Origin: Shewanella glacialimarina
GTDB lineage: Bacteria > Pseudomonadota > Gammaproteobacteria > Enterobacterales > Shewanellaceae
DNA: 64,000 nucleotides
NCBI RefSeq assembly: GCF_020511155.1
Contig: NZ_CP041216.1
Coordinates: 434,001 to 498,000 of the forward strand
Direction: 5' to 3'
The notes under the pieces are model-generated. The model was not told where the DNA came from and searched no databases. It saw nothing but the letters and a program-made list of their open reading frames with translations. Within the stretch, counting starts at the first letter, position 1; each line of letters begins with the position of its first letter. Position numbers and translations under genes: made by a program. This document shows positions 8,316 to 17,702 of the stretch, in pieces.

Positions 8316-9224
8316 ATGATAAATGGATTTTTACAGCAAAAGCGCGCGGCGCCTCAAGTGCTGGTTGAGAATAAAATTAGCTTTGCTGGGCCCGAGGTAG
8401 AGCTGAGTATTTATGATACGTTTGAGCAAGCGTCCCGCGTAGCGTTGAAGTCAGATCAATTATTGTTTTGTGGTATGGTGACGGGCAAAAAAGTGATGCA
8501 TTCGGTTGATGATTATGAGGCGGCTTTTTATCCCCATGAGTCTTTTATTATGGCGCCAAATCAGGCGGTAGAAATAGACTTTCCTGAGGCTAAAATTCAT
8601 CAACCGACAACCTGTTTAGCAATAGAAATTTCGACTGACCGTGTGCAAACAATTGCCAATCAACTGCAAATGCGTACACCTATTAATAAAAGTTATGGTG
8701 ATTGGCAATATCAGCAATCCTTAGTACACACCCATCATAACGAGCAAACCCAAGCTTTGCTTGAGCGCATGGTGCATATTTTTACTGAAAACGAAGTCGA
8801 CAGAAATTGTTTAATTGATTTAGCCATTTCAGAATTGGTGATCCGTTTGTTACGTTTTCAAACTCGGGATTTTTTGTTGTGCCACAGTGAGAAAGACCCT
8901 GAGTTTAATGGCCTTAACTCGGCGTTGCAGTATATTAAAAGTCACTTAAATGAAGCACTTAATATCGATGCCTTATGCCGTCAGGCTTGTATGAGCCGGA
9001 GCAAATTTTTTTATCAATTTAAAATCCATTTTGGCTGCACGCCAATGGCGTTTCAGCAACAGATACGCATGAAACAGGCTGCAAAATTAATTGCCCAGGG
9101 GCAGCAAATTACTCAGGTGTGTTTTTCGCTGGGATATCACAGTGCAAGTCATTTCAGCCGCTTGTTTAAACAGTGTTATGGCATAAGCCCCACTGACTAC
9201 AAGCTTCGTCACTTAAACAGTTAA
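8316..9224 (+). CDS. AraC-family transcriptional regulator
   Basis: A 302-residue regulator. ATG 8316 is preferred over GTG 8307 because AGGTGG lies five bases before it. The first 190 residues resemble the AraC_N-type sensor domain (FCGMVTGKKVMH, with FIMAPNQAVEIDFP). The last 100 hold two helix-turn-helix units: ALNIDALCRQACMSRSKFFYQFK and ITQVCFSLGYHSASHFSRLFKQ, ending in GISPTDYK. It is divergent from the aldehyde dehydrogenase gene and is its likely activator; the repeats upstream may also serve autoregulation. The inducer is unknown. Confidence 0.88.
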   Translation: MINGFLQQKRAAPQVLVENKISFAGPEVELSIYDTFEQASRVALKSDQLLFCGMVTGKKVMHSVDDYEAAFYPHESFIMAPNQAVEIDFPEAKIHQPTTCLAIEISTDRVQTIANQLQMRTPINKSYGDWQYQQSLVHTHHNEQTQALLERMVHIFTENEVDRNCLIDLAISELVIRLLRFQTRDFLLCHSEKDPEFNGLNSALQYIKSHLNEALNIDALCRQACMSRSKFFYQFKIHFGCTPMAFQQQIRMKQAAKLIAQGQQITQVCFSLGYHSASHFSRLFKQCYGISPTDYKLRHLNS

Positions 9225-9250
9225 CCAAGTCATCTCTTGTGTATGCTTGC

Positions 9251-10258
9251 TTAGCTGTTGTAATCGTTTTCAGCGGCTAACAGCGCCAGTGCTTTTAAGG
9301 TTAAGGTTTCAGAGTAGGCATTTATTTTAGGATGCTCTGGGCTCCAGCCTTTAATAAAACGATGAAAGTCAGCCCAGGCAATGGCGTATAGCGGACGCCA
9401 TGTACTTTCGAGTTGTGCTGAATTGATAGCGGGGTGGTAGTGCGCAACGCTGATGGTTAATTGCTTGAAATAAAAATCAAGATACTGCTGTACGGCTTGC
9501 TCTATGCTCGCTGTGGGTTGATTAAATACCATCACACTACTGAGAAAATAGGCCACATCTTTCATGCCGCAGCCTTTGCCAATGTATTGGAAATCGACCG
9601 CAGCCGCCTTAGTTGAGTCAGGGGTAAAACAAAAGTTGGCTAGCTTTGCATCACCGTGTACTAAGGTTTTAAACGGGCAATTATTAAGGGTGCTATCTAA
9701 CGACGCAGCCGCATTTTTGAGTTTATCATCTTGTAATACCTCAAGTTCATCAGGCCTTGTTGCTAAGTGCCAGTAACTGCCAATCGGCCATAATCCCTCG
9801 CCAGTATGCTGCATAAATCGGCCATGAAAATGAGCCAGCCAGGTTAAACAGGCCTGAATAACCGATTGTGTTGGTTGGGGGTTAACACGATTGAAACCGA
9901 GTACGGCTAAATCTTCTAAAATGAGCAGTGTTTCGTGGTCAGTTGTTTCAATCCATAGACATTTTGGTAGACAAGAATCAGCCGTACAGAGATTGGCGTA
10001 ATGCAGATACCAATAACTTTCTACTTGATACGATTGGAGTTTCCGCTGGTGTGATAAATCAGTGGCCCAGCCTCTGGGATGAGTTTTGGGCTGTGGGAAT
10101 TGAATATGTTTAACAATGACCGATGCACAGTGATAACCCGTCAAATAGACTCTAACAAGCTCACCATAACCGCCCCAAAGTGATTGAATCGTGTCAACAT
10201 GGGAGACGCTTTGCGCGCTAAGGGTGTTAACGATTTTTGCTAACTGTTGTGATTGCAT
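9251..10258 (-). CDS. EcKinase/choline-kinase-like phosphotransferase
   Basis: A 335-residue protein of the protein-kinase-like small-molecule kinases. It shows LVHGDAKLANFCF (catalytic loop HGDxxxxN, here with Ala in place of the usual Leu/Phe) and VDFQYIGKGCGMKDVAYFL (metal-binding DFQ and following helix), a pattern I associate with ecdysteroid-kinase-like and related phosphotransferases. Upstream, TLLILEDL is the hinge region. The substrate is unknown. Its ATG lies one base from the end of the flavin reductase gene, so both are almost certainly co-transcribed, and the reductase may act in the same pathway. Confidence 0.75.
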   Translation of the reverse strand: MQSQQLAKIVNTLSAQSVSHVDTIQSLWGGYGELVRVYLTGYHCASVIVKHIQFPQPKTHPRGWATDLSHQRKLQSYQVESYWYLHYANLCTADSCLPKCLWIETTDHETLLILEDLAVLGFNRVNPQPTQSVIQACLTWLAHFHGRFMQHTGEGLWPIGSYWHLATRPDELEVLQDDKLKNAAASLDSTLNNCPFKTLVHGDAKLANFCFTPDSTKAAAVDFQYIGKGCGMKDVAYFLSSVMVFNQPTASIEQAVQQYLDFYFKQLTISVAHYHPAINSAQLESTWRPLYAIAWADFHRFIKGWSPEHPKINAYSETLTLKALALLAAENDYNS

Positions 10259-10259
10259 A

Positions 10260-10895
10260 TTACTTTGGCATTACCGGGCGAGATAAATCAAACCGATTGT
10301 CTTCGGTAACTGTGTAATACGCGGTTGGGCCGCCTGCTCTCATAACGGGTTCAGCGAGTGTGGTTTGATAGATACCATTGTCATCAATCAGGTGATTGGC
10401 GATATGCACCGCAATGACTTCACCAAGCACTAGCCAGGTATCAATATCTTGGCCATTGGCATCTTTTAATTGAATGCATTGGGTTAACTTGCATTCAAAG
10501 TTCACCGGACTTTCCGCCACTCTGTCTACCCCAATCAATTTACTCGGTGCAGGGGTTAAGCCCGCAAAGGCAAACTCATCTTCACCGTGGGGTAAAGCCG
10601 CCGATGTTTGATTCATTTTTTCAGCTAATTCACGGGTGGTTAAGTTCCACACAAATTCGCCGGTTTCTACAATATTGGCCACGCTGTCTTTCCAAGCTGT
10701 GCTGGCAAAACCGATAATGGGCGGGGTGTAATTGAAACAGTTAAAAAAACTGTAGGGCGCAAGATTGCGCTGACCTTTACCATTGCGTGATGAAATCCAG
10801 CCTATTGGGCGTGGACTGATAATGGCATTAAGCGGATCGTGGGCTAAGCCATGGCCTTCACTCGGTTGATAAAAATAGCGATCGTCTTGAGCCAT
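10260..10895 (-). CDS. Flavin reductase-like FMN-binding protein
   Basis: A 211-residue FMN-binding split-barrel protein. SPRPIGWISSRNGKGQRNLAPYSFFNCF is the flavin-contact region (NLAPYSFF is the family hallmark); GFVWNLTTREL-like helix and VNFECKL strand follow. Such proteins reduce or carry flavin for monooxygenases or act as flavoredoxins. It is the first gene of a two-gene minus-strand unit with the EcKinase-like gene (1-base gap). The start is the ATG at 10895, preceded by AAGGAAC. Confidence 0.85.
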   Translation of the reverse strand: MAQDDRYFYQPSEGHGLAHDPLNAIISPRPIGWISSRNGKGQRNLAPYSFFNCFNYTPPIIGFASTAWKDSVANIVETGEFVWNLTTRELAEKMNQTSAALPHGEDEFAFAGLTPAPSKLIGVDRVAESPVNFECKLTQCIQLKDANGQDIDTWLVLGEVIAVHIANHLIDDNGIYQTTLAEPVMRAGGPTAYYTVTEDNRFDLSRPVMPK

Positions 10896-11023
10896 TAGTC
10901 AGTTCCTTATTGTGATGAATGTTTGTTTTTTGAACATTTATGATCCAGCTCCCGCTTTTTTGTTGCGAACAGCCTAATATTAAATCATCAGAGTGATATC
11001 TAGCATACAAATTGGAGATTAGC

Positions 11024-12466
11024 ATGCAAATGACATTGCGATTTTTAGGCGCGACACAAGAGGTTACTGGATCTTGTCATTTAATCACAGTTAACCAGCA
11101 ATCTATATTACTTGATTGTGGATTAATTCAAGGGGGCAAGGCGGATGAACTTCGTAACCGTGACCCGTTTGATTTTCGGCCTGAACTCATTAGTGCCGTG
11201 GTATTAAGTCATGCCCATATTGACCATTCTGGTCGCTTACCGCTATTAGCAAAGCAAGGGTTTACAGGCCCAATTTATACCCATAAAGCCTCGGCAGAGC
11301 TGTGCGCTATTATGTTAAAAGATGCCGCTATGCTGCAAGAGCGAGACACCGAGCGGCAAAATAAAAAACGTGCCAAAAATGACTTAACACCGCTTGAGCC
11401 TTTGTTCACCCAGGACGATGTTGAACAGGTCTTAACCCAGTTTGTTGCTCTAGAATACGGCCAACGTTTTGCGGTGACAGACGATATCGAAGCAACGCTA
11501 TCCGATGCGGGTCATATTTTAGGTTCTGCGGTAGTCGAGCTTTGGCTGGGGCAGCAACCTGAGCAAAAAAAGCTGGTGTTCAGCGGGGATCTTGGCCGTG
11601 AAGGCATGCCAATTCTGTCAGACCCCACCATGATAGAACATGCAGACTTAGTGATGATGGAAAGCACCTACGGCAACCGTCAGCATCGAAGCTGGCAAGA
11701 TACCCTGACAGAGCTTAAAGGCATCTTTGCCACTACCATTCATAAAAGCCGTGGCAACATTTTACTGCCTGCTTTTTCAGTGGGACGGGCGCAAGAATTA
11801 CTGTATTTATTCCATATTTATGCCAAAGAATGGGATTTATCGCGCTGGCGAATTTGTCTTGATAGTCCGATGGCAATTAAAGCAACCCAGGTTTATGTCA
11901 ATAACTATCCATTGATGGATGAAGACTTTAAGCGTTTTACTCGCTTATCCCCTGGGCAACATCCCTTATTATCTACCGCCGAATTTACTAGCAGCACAGA
12001 AGAGTCAATCGAGCTTAATGATATACATGAAGGGCTAATTATTATTGCCGGTAGTGGCATGTGTAATGGCGGTCGCATTCGTAACCATCTAGCCCACAAC
12101 CTTGCGCGCAAGGGCACTGATATTATTATCTGTGGCTATCAAGCTTTAGGTACTCCAGGGCGTTTGCTCGTCGATGGGGCTAAAGAGCTAACCATTCACG
12201 GTCAAAGTATAAAAGTGGATGCTAAAATTCATACTATTGGTGGGCTTTCTGCCCATGCTGATCAGGCCGAACTCTTAAGTTGGTATCGTCATTTTGTTGG
12301 TAATCCTCCTGTGGTATTAGTTCACGGAGAGCCTGATTCACAAAAAACATTGCTTGAGATGTTAAGTCAGGACCCGCAATTAGCTCCACAAAAAGGGGTG
12401 ATCGTTGAAAAGGGCAACTGTTTAGACTTGAATGCCTTACCTGAATTAGTATGGGTACCTAGTTAA
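11024..12466 (+). CDS. Metallo-beta-lactamase/beta-CASP RNA-processing exonuclease family protein
   Basis: A 480-residue enzyme of the CPSF73-like family. An upstream TTG at 11012 is in frame, but ATG 11024 has GGAG correctly spaced before it. The MBL core shows SHAHIDHSG (HxHxDH zinc motif), DAGHILGS and FSGDLG; the beta-CASP part includes MMESTYGNR and LPAFSVGRAQELLY. GSGMCNGGRIRNHL and the C-terminal GGLSAHADQAELLSW and VLVHGEP blocks belong to the RNA-specificity domain. Both metal-site histidine clusters are intact. It acts on nucleic acid, probably RNA, in the cytoplasm; the natural substrate of this bacterial branch is not known. Confidence 0.88.
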   Translation: MQMTLRFLGATQEVTGSCHLITVNQQSILLDCGLIQGGKADELRNRDPFDFRPELISAVVLSHAHIDHSGRLPLLAKQGFTGPIYTHKASAELCAIMLKDAAMLQERDTERQNKKRAKNDLTPLEPLFTQDDVEQVLTQFVALEYGQRFAVTDDIEATLSDAGHILGSAVVELWLGQQPEQKKLVFSGDLGREGMPILSDPTMIEHADLVMMESTYGNRQHRSWQDTLTELKGIFATTIHKSRGNILLPAFSVGRAQELLYLFHIYAKEWDLSRWRICLDSPMAIKATQVYVNNYPLMDEDFKRFTRLSPGQHPLLSTAEFTSSTEESIELNDIHEGLIIIAGSGMCNGGRIRNHLAHNLARKGTDIIICGYQALGTPGRLLVDGAKELTIHGQSIKVDAKIHTIGGLSAHADQAELLSWYRHFVGNPPVVLVHGEPDSQKTLLEMLSQDPQLAPQKGVIVEKGNCLDLNALPELVWVPS

Positions 12467-12590
12467 TGAGGACAGTTATGTCCAGAGAGCCTTGGGCCTT
12501 TACACTTAAAAAGCGGAGATTTTATCATTCTGTAAATGGATTTTAATGTGTTAGCTTGTTAAATAACCTTTACTGACATGTTGAAATCAA

Positions 12591-13946
12591 ATGCTGATAT
12601 ATAAATTATTACCGTCCTCTGCACTGGCTTGTTTGCAGGGGTCATTGCTTGCGTTACCTATTATTCTTCACCCTGCGTTTGCTAATGCAAATGTGCCATT
12701 ATCTAGCAGCGTTAACAAAGCCTTACCACAATTAGAATCGCTTTATATTCACTTACACCAGAACCCTGAGTTGTCGTACCATGAAAAAAATTCCAGCGCT
12801 CGAATGGCGCAGGAATTAACCAGTCTTGGATTTACCGTGACCGAAAATTTTGGCGGTTACGGCGTGGTAGGTATATTCAAAAATGGTAAAGGACCGACAG
12901 TGATGATCCGCGCTGATACCGATGGTTTACCCATTATTGAACAAACGGGAAAATCTTACGCCTCTAAGGTAACCACACTTGATGCCAGCAATAATAAAGT
13001 GGGTGTAATGCATGGCTGTGGCCATGATATTCACATGACTAGCTTAATTGGTACAGCGCAGCAGTTAATGCAACATAAAGCCGATTGGAAAGGCACGCTT
13101 ATGATGGTCGCTCAACCTGCTGAGGAAGTGGGCGGTGGTGCTAAAGCCATGTTAAAGCAAGGCTTGTTTAGCCAGTTTTCAACCCCAGATGCCGTATTAG
13201 GTCTGCATGTTAGTGCGACAATTCCCGCAGGTAAAGTCGGTGCAATTAGTGGTTATGCCCTGGCCAATGTCGATTCTGTCGATATCAAAATCAAAGGTAA
13301 AGGTGGCCATGGCGCATACCCACACACCACAATAGACCCTGTTGTTTTAGCTGCGCGCACTGTGATGGCACTGCAAACCATTCCGAGCCGTGAGATATCT
13401 CCACTTGAGCCCAATGTGGTCACAGTGGGGTCTATTCACGGCGGATCAAAGCATAATATTATTTCTAATGAAGTGATGTTGCAGCTAACGTTACGCTCAT
13501 ATAATCCTGATGTCCGTGAGCAACAAATCGCGGCGATAAAGAGGATAACTAAAGGCATAGCCATTAGCGCGGGTTTACCAGAAGAACTGATGCCTGAAGT
13601 GAATGTGCATGATGATGAAACCATCCCCTCTACCTATAACGACCCAATGTTAGCGGCAAAAGTGAAAGCCAGTATTGAAGCTGAAATTGGTGCCGATAAT
13701 GTGCTCGTTGCGCCACAAGTTATGGCAGGTGAAGATTTTGGTTTATACGGCAGGACTGCCGAAAAAGTACCTATCACTTTATTCTGGTTAGGTGCAGTTG
13801 AGCCTCAAATATATGCCGATAGTGTGGCTAAAGGAGATACTTTACCGTCACTGCATTCAAGCCAATTTGCCCCAGATTATCGGTTAACTATCAGCACCGG
13901 GGTGAGATCAATGACCCGAGCCGCGATAGATTTGTTTAATCAGTAA
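12591..13946 (+). CDS. Exported M20-family amidohydrolase/peptidase
   Basis: A 451-residue zinc hydrolase of the M20D (hippurate hydrolase, aminoacylase-like) group. A hydrophobic stretch ending PAFANA (about residue 33) looks like a signal peptide, so it probably acts in the periplasm. Metal and catalytic motifs are IRADTDGLP, MHGCGHDIHM, QPAEEVGGGAKAM and the C-terminal MAGEDFG; GGHGAYPHTT is the dimerisation-domain histidine loop. Likely activity is cleavage of an N-acyl or peptide amide bond. It is followed by a strong terminator. Confidence 0.88.
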   Translation: MLIYKLLPSSALACLQGSLLALPIILHPAFANANVPLSSSVNKALPQLESLYIHLHQNPELSYHEKNSSARMAQELTSLGFTVTENFGGYGVVGIFKNGKGPTVMIRADTDGLPIIEQTGKSYASKVTTLDASNNKVGVMHGCGHDIHMTSLIGTAQQLMQHKADWKGTLMMVAQPAEEVGGGAKAMLKQGLFSQFSTPDAVLGLHVSATIPAGKVGAISGYALANVDSVDIKIKGKGGHGAYPHTTIDPVVLAARTVMALQTIPSREISPLEPNVVTVGSIHGGSKHNIISNEVMLQLTLRSYNPDVREQQIAAIKRITKGIAISAGLPEELMPEVNVHDDETIPSTYNDPMLAAKVKASIEAEIGADNVLVAPQVMAGEDFGLYGRTAEKVPITLFWLGAVEPQIYADSVAKGDTLPSLHSSQFAPDYRLTISTGVRSMTRAAIDLFNQ

Positions 13947-13950
13947 ATCT

Positions 13951-13978
13951 AAAAATGCCTGCATATGCAGGCATTTTT
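13951..13978. terminator. Terminator after the M20 hydrolase gene
   Basis: AAAAATGCCTGC/GCAGGCATTTTT perfect stem with ATAT loop, starting 5 bases after the stop codon. Confidence 0.9.
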
Positions 13979-14045
13979 ATTTCAGCTATTTTTTATAATA
14001 AGTGGTTATAATGCCACGAAATCACTCATTCATTATCGAGCTCCC

Positions 14046-14543
14046 ATGACCATTATTATTACCACCAATGTCGGCGATATTCACATCGAACTCGATATGG
14101 AAAAAGCCCCTGTTAGCGCGAAAAACTTCATCAGATACTGCCAGGAAGGTTTTTATGAGCAGACTATTTTTCACCGTGTGATTAAAGGATTTATGATCCA
14201 AGGGGGCGGATTTACCGCCGACATGGCAGAAAAACCCACTCATGATCCTATAGCCAACGAAGCTAATCGCGGTTTGAGCAATGTATTGGGTACTATTGCT
14301 ATGGCACGCACAGATGCGCCGCATTCAGCTACTGGACAGTTTTTTATCAATACCGCAAATAATAGCTTTCTCGATCATACCGCCACCACTAACAATGGCT
14401 GGGGTTATGCTGTGTTTGGCAAGGTCAGTGCAGGTATTGAGGTGGTGAAACAGATTGAAAAGGTTAAAACGGCAACGATTGCTGGCCATGAAGATGTACC
14501 CAAAGAGCCAATTATTATTGAGTCGGTGACGATAACCACCTAA
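14046..14543 (+). CDS. ppiB: Cytoplasmic peptidyl-prolyl cis-trans isomerase (cyclophilin) PpiB
   Basis: A 165-residue cyclophilin. The longer frame from 13965 overlaps the preceding terminator, so ATG 14046, which gives a protein of family length, is chosen. The active-site residues are present: FHRVIKGFMIQGG (catalytic Arg), MARTDAPHSATGQFFIN and the NGWGYAVFGKV segment. There is no signal peptide, which places it with PpiB and not with PpiA. It catalyses proline isomerisation during protein folding. The gene is monocistronic between a terminator and a 295-base gap. Confidence 0.93.
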   Translation: MTIIITTNVGDIHIELDMEKAPVSAKNFIRYCQEGFYEQTIFHRVIKGFMIQGGGFTADMAEKPTHDPIANEANRGLSNVLGTIAMARTDAPHSATGQFFINTANNSFLDHTATTNNGWGYAVFGKVSAGIEVVKQIEKVKTATIAGHEDVPKEPIIIESVTITT

Positions 14544-14838
14544 GCATAACGAGTGAGCATCACAGCGGCCAAATAAAATTCATTACCGATTGAGGGGACT
14601 CGATTCGGTAGTGGATTGGTGTTACTGAGATAGACCATAATTACCTAATATAGACAGAATGTTACGACAGATTGTTACAGGCTGTTACCAAAAACCTTGT
14701 CACTATTACCACTAACTTTTACTCACACCTTCATTCCGTTGCCTATTGATGATAAAACTAATGCATCATACTAATTAGGTGTAGATAAGTATGTGCTAAT
14801 AGCCGGTTTATCGAGAAAGAAGGTTTATCGAGAATGTT

Positions 14839-15630
14839 ATGCAGCTTACGGATATAGAATTTCAATGTTTACAACAAGCTAAACAGTTGCTTGAAAACCC
14901 TGGGCTGGCGGCTAAGTTGACCGATTACATCGGCGCGCCTATTGAAAAAGGCTTTGCCTTGCTGCCAAAAAGTATTAGTTCAACAGTGACTAAAGTCACT
15001 CAAGCAGCCTTGATGAAGGCAAGCCAAGCGGCTTTATATACCTTAAAAAATCAACCAGGGACACAATCATCTAATAAGTTACATAAACTGGGCGTAGCAA
15101 TAAGTGGTGGCGCAGGTGGTTTTTTTGGCTTGAGCGCGATAGCTATTGAACTGCCTATTTCAACAACCATTATGCTACGTTCAATTGCCGATATTGCTAG
15201 AAGTGAAGGTGAAATCATCACTGAACCCGAAACACAACTTGCCTGCTTGTCTGTGTTTGCTCTGGGGGGAAATACCGTTGAAGATGATCAATCTGAGCAA
15301 GGCTACTTTGCGGTGCGCACCGTATTAGCGAACTCTATTGCTGAAGCTGCCGAGTATGTTGCCAGTAAGGGGGTTTCAAAAGAAGCCGCCCCTATGTTAG
15401 TTAAATTAGTTGCCTTGATTGCGGAACGTTTTGGTATACAAGTGACTCAAAAGATGGCTGCCCAGGCTGTGCCTGCTATTGGTGCTGCCGGTGGAATAGT
15501 AATTAACACTCTGTTTATTAGCCATTTTCAAGACATGGCGCGGGGACATTTTGCCGTTAGGCGTTTAGAGCGAAAATATGGCGTAGCGCTTGTGCGTAAA
15601 TGGTATGACGACATTGAACTAAAGCTCTAA
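14839..15630 (+). CDS. EcsC-family protein
   Basis: A 263-residue protein matching the EcsC family. Hydrophobic glycine-rich segments GGAGGFFGLSAIAIELPISTTIM (two stretches around 97-120) and VPAIGAAGGIVINTLF (215-230) could embed in membrane. Other family features are TIMLRSIADIARSEGE, the ALGG turn and the C-terminal HFxxMARGHFAVRRLERKYG block. EcsC of Bacillus accompanies an ABC transporter, but no transporter is adjacent here and the role is unknown. The start ATG is at 14839. Confidence 0.82.
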   Translation: MQLTDIEFQCLQQAKQLLENPGLAAKLTDYIGAPIEKGFALLPKSISSTVTKVTQAALMKASQAALYTLKNQPGTQSSNKLHKLGVAISGGAGGFFGLSAIAIELPISTTIMLRSIADIARSEGEIITEPETQLACLSVFALGGNTVEDDQSEQGYFAVRTVLANSIAEAAEYVASKGVSKEAAPMLVKLVALIAERFGIQVTQKMAAQAVPAIGAAGGIVINTLFISHFQDMARGHFAVRRLERKYGVALVRKWYDDIELKL

Positions 15631-15753
15631 ACGATTATGGCCAGGCAGGTGCTATAACAATAAAAGCAGCAGTAAGCAGCATTACTTTAGTCAATAATCT
15701 AATAATCAAGATCAAAGCAGTATGCTTTGTTTCAACCAAGGATAGCCATAATA

Positions 15754-17331
15754 ATGAGATTGAACTCAGCCATAAAAGGGATAGTGTACAGTGCGTTAGC
15801 TTTAGTTGGTTTACATACAAATGTAACTCTCGCTAAAGATAAATTAAGTTTTTTAGAATACACCATTGATGCCGACATAGAACTTGTTCAGCCTGCTATA
15901 TCAGCCAATATTATGGACAATGAAGGCAATGAACTTATTGCCATTGGTGTCGATGATGATGCCCAACGTTGGCTATATATTTATGGTTTTAAGCAAGAAA
16001 AATTAAGCTTATTAGACAAACAACCATTAAGCCAAGCACTGTTTCGCTACGATGTTTATCAGCCTGAAGATGACAGTCAGCAATTACAATTACAAAAACT
16101 GTACTTTTTAAGTGCCGACACTTTGTGGCAATACCAAGTTGGTCATCCTGCGTTAGCGTCAATATCTGAGCAGGCTACGCAAAGCCAAATCAGTAAAGCT
16201 GCCAGTATTAGTTCAATTACCTTAACTCCCCAAGCTGATTTCATCTCCCGTGGAGAATTTGTCAAAGACATCAATAATGATGGCATTGCCGATATTGTTT
16301 TAAGTGACTTTAAAGCGATGCATATACTGCTAGCTAATAATGATCCCGCCACTGAAATACAGACCTTTACCACACAATCTTTACCTTTATTACCCAATAT
16401 TGAATTAACCGATAATGGCGCACAATATAGTCAACCAACCTTGTATTTTTCCGACGCTAATTTCGATAACCGAGACGATATTATTAAAGTGGGCGAGGGA
16501 TTATTAGAAGTTTATTTTCAGCAAGATAACGGTCAGTTTTTGTTATCGGCGACATTTATTCCTGTGAGTCAGCCTATCAGCGGAGTGAATTGGTGGAATA
16601 AGCGTGACATTTATGGCGGACAACTAGATCAAAGTAATTTGATGTACCGTAAAGTTGAAAAACTAGACGATATTAACGGTGATGGAATAACAGATTTAGT
16701 CGTGCGCTATACCAAAAGCAGCGGTGTATTTGATAAAAGTAATGATTACGAAGTGTATCTTGGCCGTAACAAGGACAATACCCTCAGTTTTGGCCGTAAA
16801 CCTACTAGTGTTATTCGGGCTGAAGGCACATTATCTGGACTCAGTTTTGTTGATTTAGACAAAGACAACATAGAAGAAGTATTGGTGTCTGGTTTTGATA
16901 TTGGCGTGTCACAAATTGTTGGCGCATTGTTATCTGGCAGCATTGACCAAGATGTGTATGTGTTCAAAATGAACAGTGAGTTTCAATTTCCCAAACAGGC
17001 TAATGTGACTAAAGAAGTTGAATTAAGTTTTAGTTTAACCTCAGGTCAAACCGGTGAGCCTGTTATTACTCTAGGCGACTTAAATGGTGATGGTTTTCAA
17101 GAGTTACTCTTATCAGATACCGAAAAACGCTTAAAAATATTTCAAGGCCAAAGTGGTGAGTCACCTTTTTCTAGCCGCAGTGATGAGTTGGAATTTACCT
17201 TACCTCAAAAAGGCTCGCTAGTGTCTGTGACCGACATTAATCACGATGGTAAAGATGATCTATTGGTTCATTATGGCCGCCAGGATGATAAGGCCTTGCA
17301 GCGCAAAATATTGGTCTTTATCGCCGAGTAA
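15754..17331 (+). CDS. Exported FG-GAP/VCBS-repeat protein
   Basis: A 525-residue protein with an N-terminal hydrophobic signal (GIVYSALALVGLHTNVTLA). ATG 15754 is favoured over an upstream TTG because AAGGATAG precedes it. At least five calcium-loop motifs of the D-x-[DN]-x-D-G type mark beta-propeller repeats: DINNDGIAD, DINGDGITD, DLDKDNIEE, DLNGDGFQE and DINHDGKDD, plus DANFDNRDD. This suggests a periplasmic or secreted beta-propeller that binds Ca2+ and perhaps another protein or polysaccharide. No enzymatic motif is visible. It follows the ecsC-like gene by 123 bases on the same strand. Specific function unknown. Confidence 0.8.
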   Translation: MRLNSAIKGIVYSALALVGLHTNVTLAKDKLSFLEYTIDADIELVQPAISANIMDNEGNELIAIGVDDDAQRWLYIYGFKQEKLSLLDKQPLSQALFRYDVYQPEDDSQQLQLQKLYFLSADTLWQYQVGHPALASISEQATQSQISKAASISSITLTPQADFISRGEFVKDINNDGIADIVLSDFKAMHILLANNDPATEIQTFTTQSLPLLPNIELTDNGAQYSQPTLYFSDANFDNRDDIIKVGEGLLEVYFQQDNGQFLLSATFIPVSQPISGVNWWNKRDIYGGQLDQSNLMYRKVEKLDDINGDGITDLVVRYTKSSGVFDKSNDYEVYLGRNKDNTLSFGRKPTSVIRAEGTLSGLSFVDLDKDNIEEVLVSGFDIGVSQIVGALLSGSIDQDVYVFKMNSEFQFPKQANVTKEVELSFSLTSGQTGEPVITLGDLNGDGFQELLLSDTEKRLKIFQGQSGESPFSSRSDELEFTLPQKGSLVSVTDINHDGKDDLLVHYGRQDDKALQRKILVFIAE

Positions 17332-17702
17332 TTATTTAGCGAAAATGTGTTAAATGTAGTTGTAGGCTGATTAATTCATCTCCAAAAGATTGAATATAAT
17401 CAGCCTATTTTTGTATCTACAGTCTAAAATCTGAAATTTATTGATGTTGTTTTCCATCTCAAAAAATCAAAACTGAGTCTGTTTGCAGATTAATAATCTT
17501 ATTGGTTTAGCTATGTCTTACAAAGGCAATTGATGCGATCAATATTAAGCTGTTTTACTGGTTTGTTGCCTATTTCGTTCTAATTTTAATATGTTGTATT
17601 TTGGTTAAATAAATAATGACACCGCTGTCATTGTTGTGGTGTAGTAGGGCAATAAATTTACAAAATACTACTCCAGTATTACGATAGAGATGAGGTTTCC
17701 CT
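17332..17702. other. 371-base gap between the FG-GAP and chemoreceptor genes
   Basis: It holds the terminator of the upstream gene at the left and, near the right end, a GAGG ribosome binding site for the chemoreceptor. The rest is AT-rich and I see no ORF, repeat or recognisable operator. Confidence 0.6.
17363..17412 (+). terminator. Terminator after the FG-GAP gene
   Basis: TAGGCTGATTA/TAATCAGCCTA 11-bp perfect outer stem (17363-17373 with 17397-17407), an inner ATTCA/TGAAT stem, and a TTTTT tail. Confidence 0.75.

Noticed and set aside
8174..8368. 64-codon plus-strand ORF across the repeat array before the AraC gene
   Set aside because: It overlaps the probable operator and the start of the regulator gene and lacks a ribosome binding site; the residue pattern is not protein-like.
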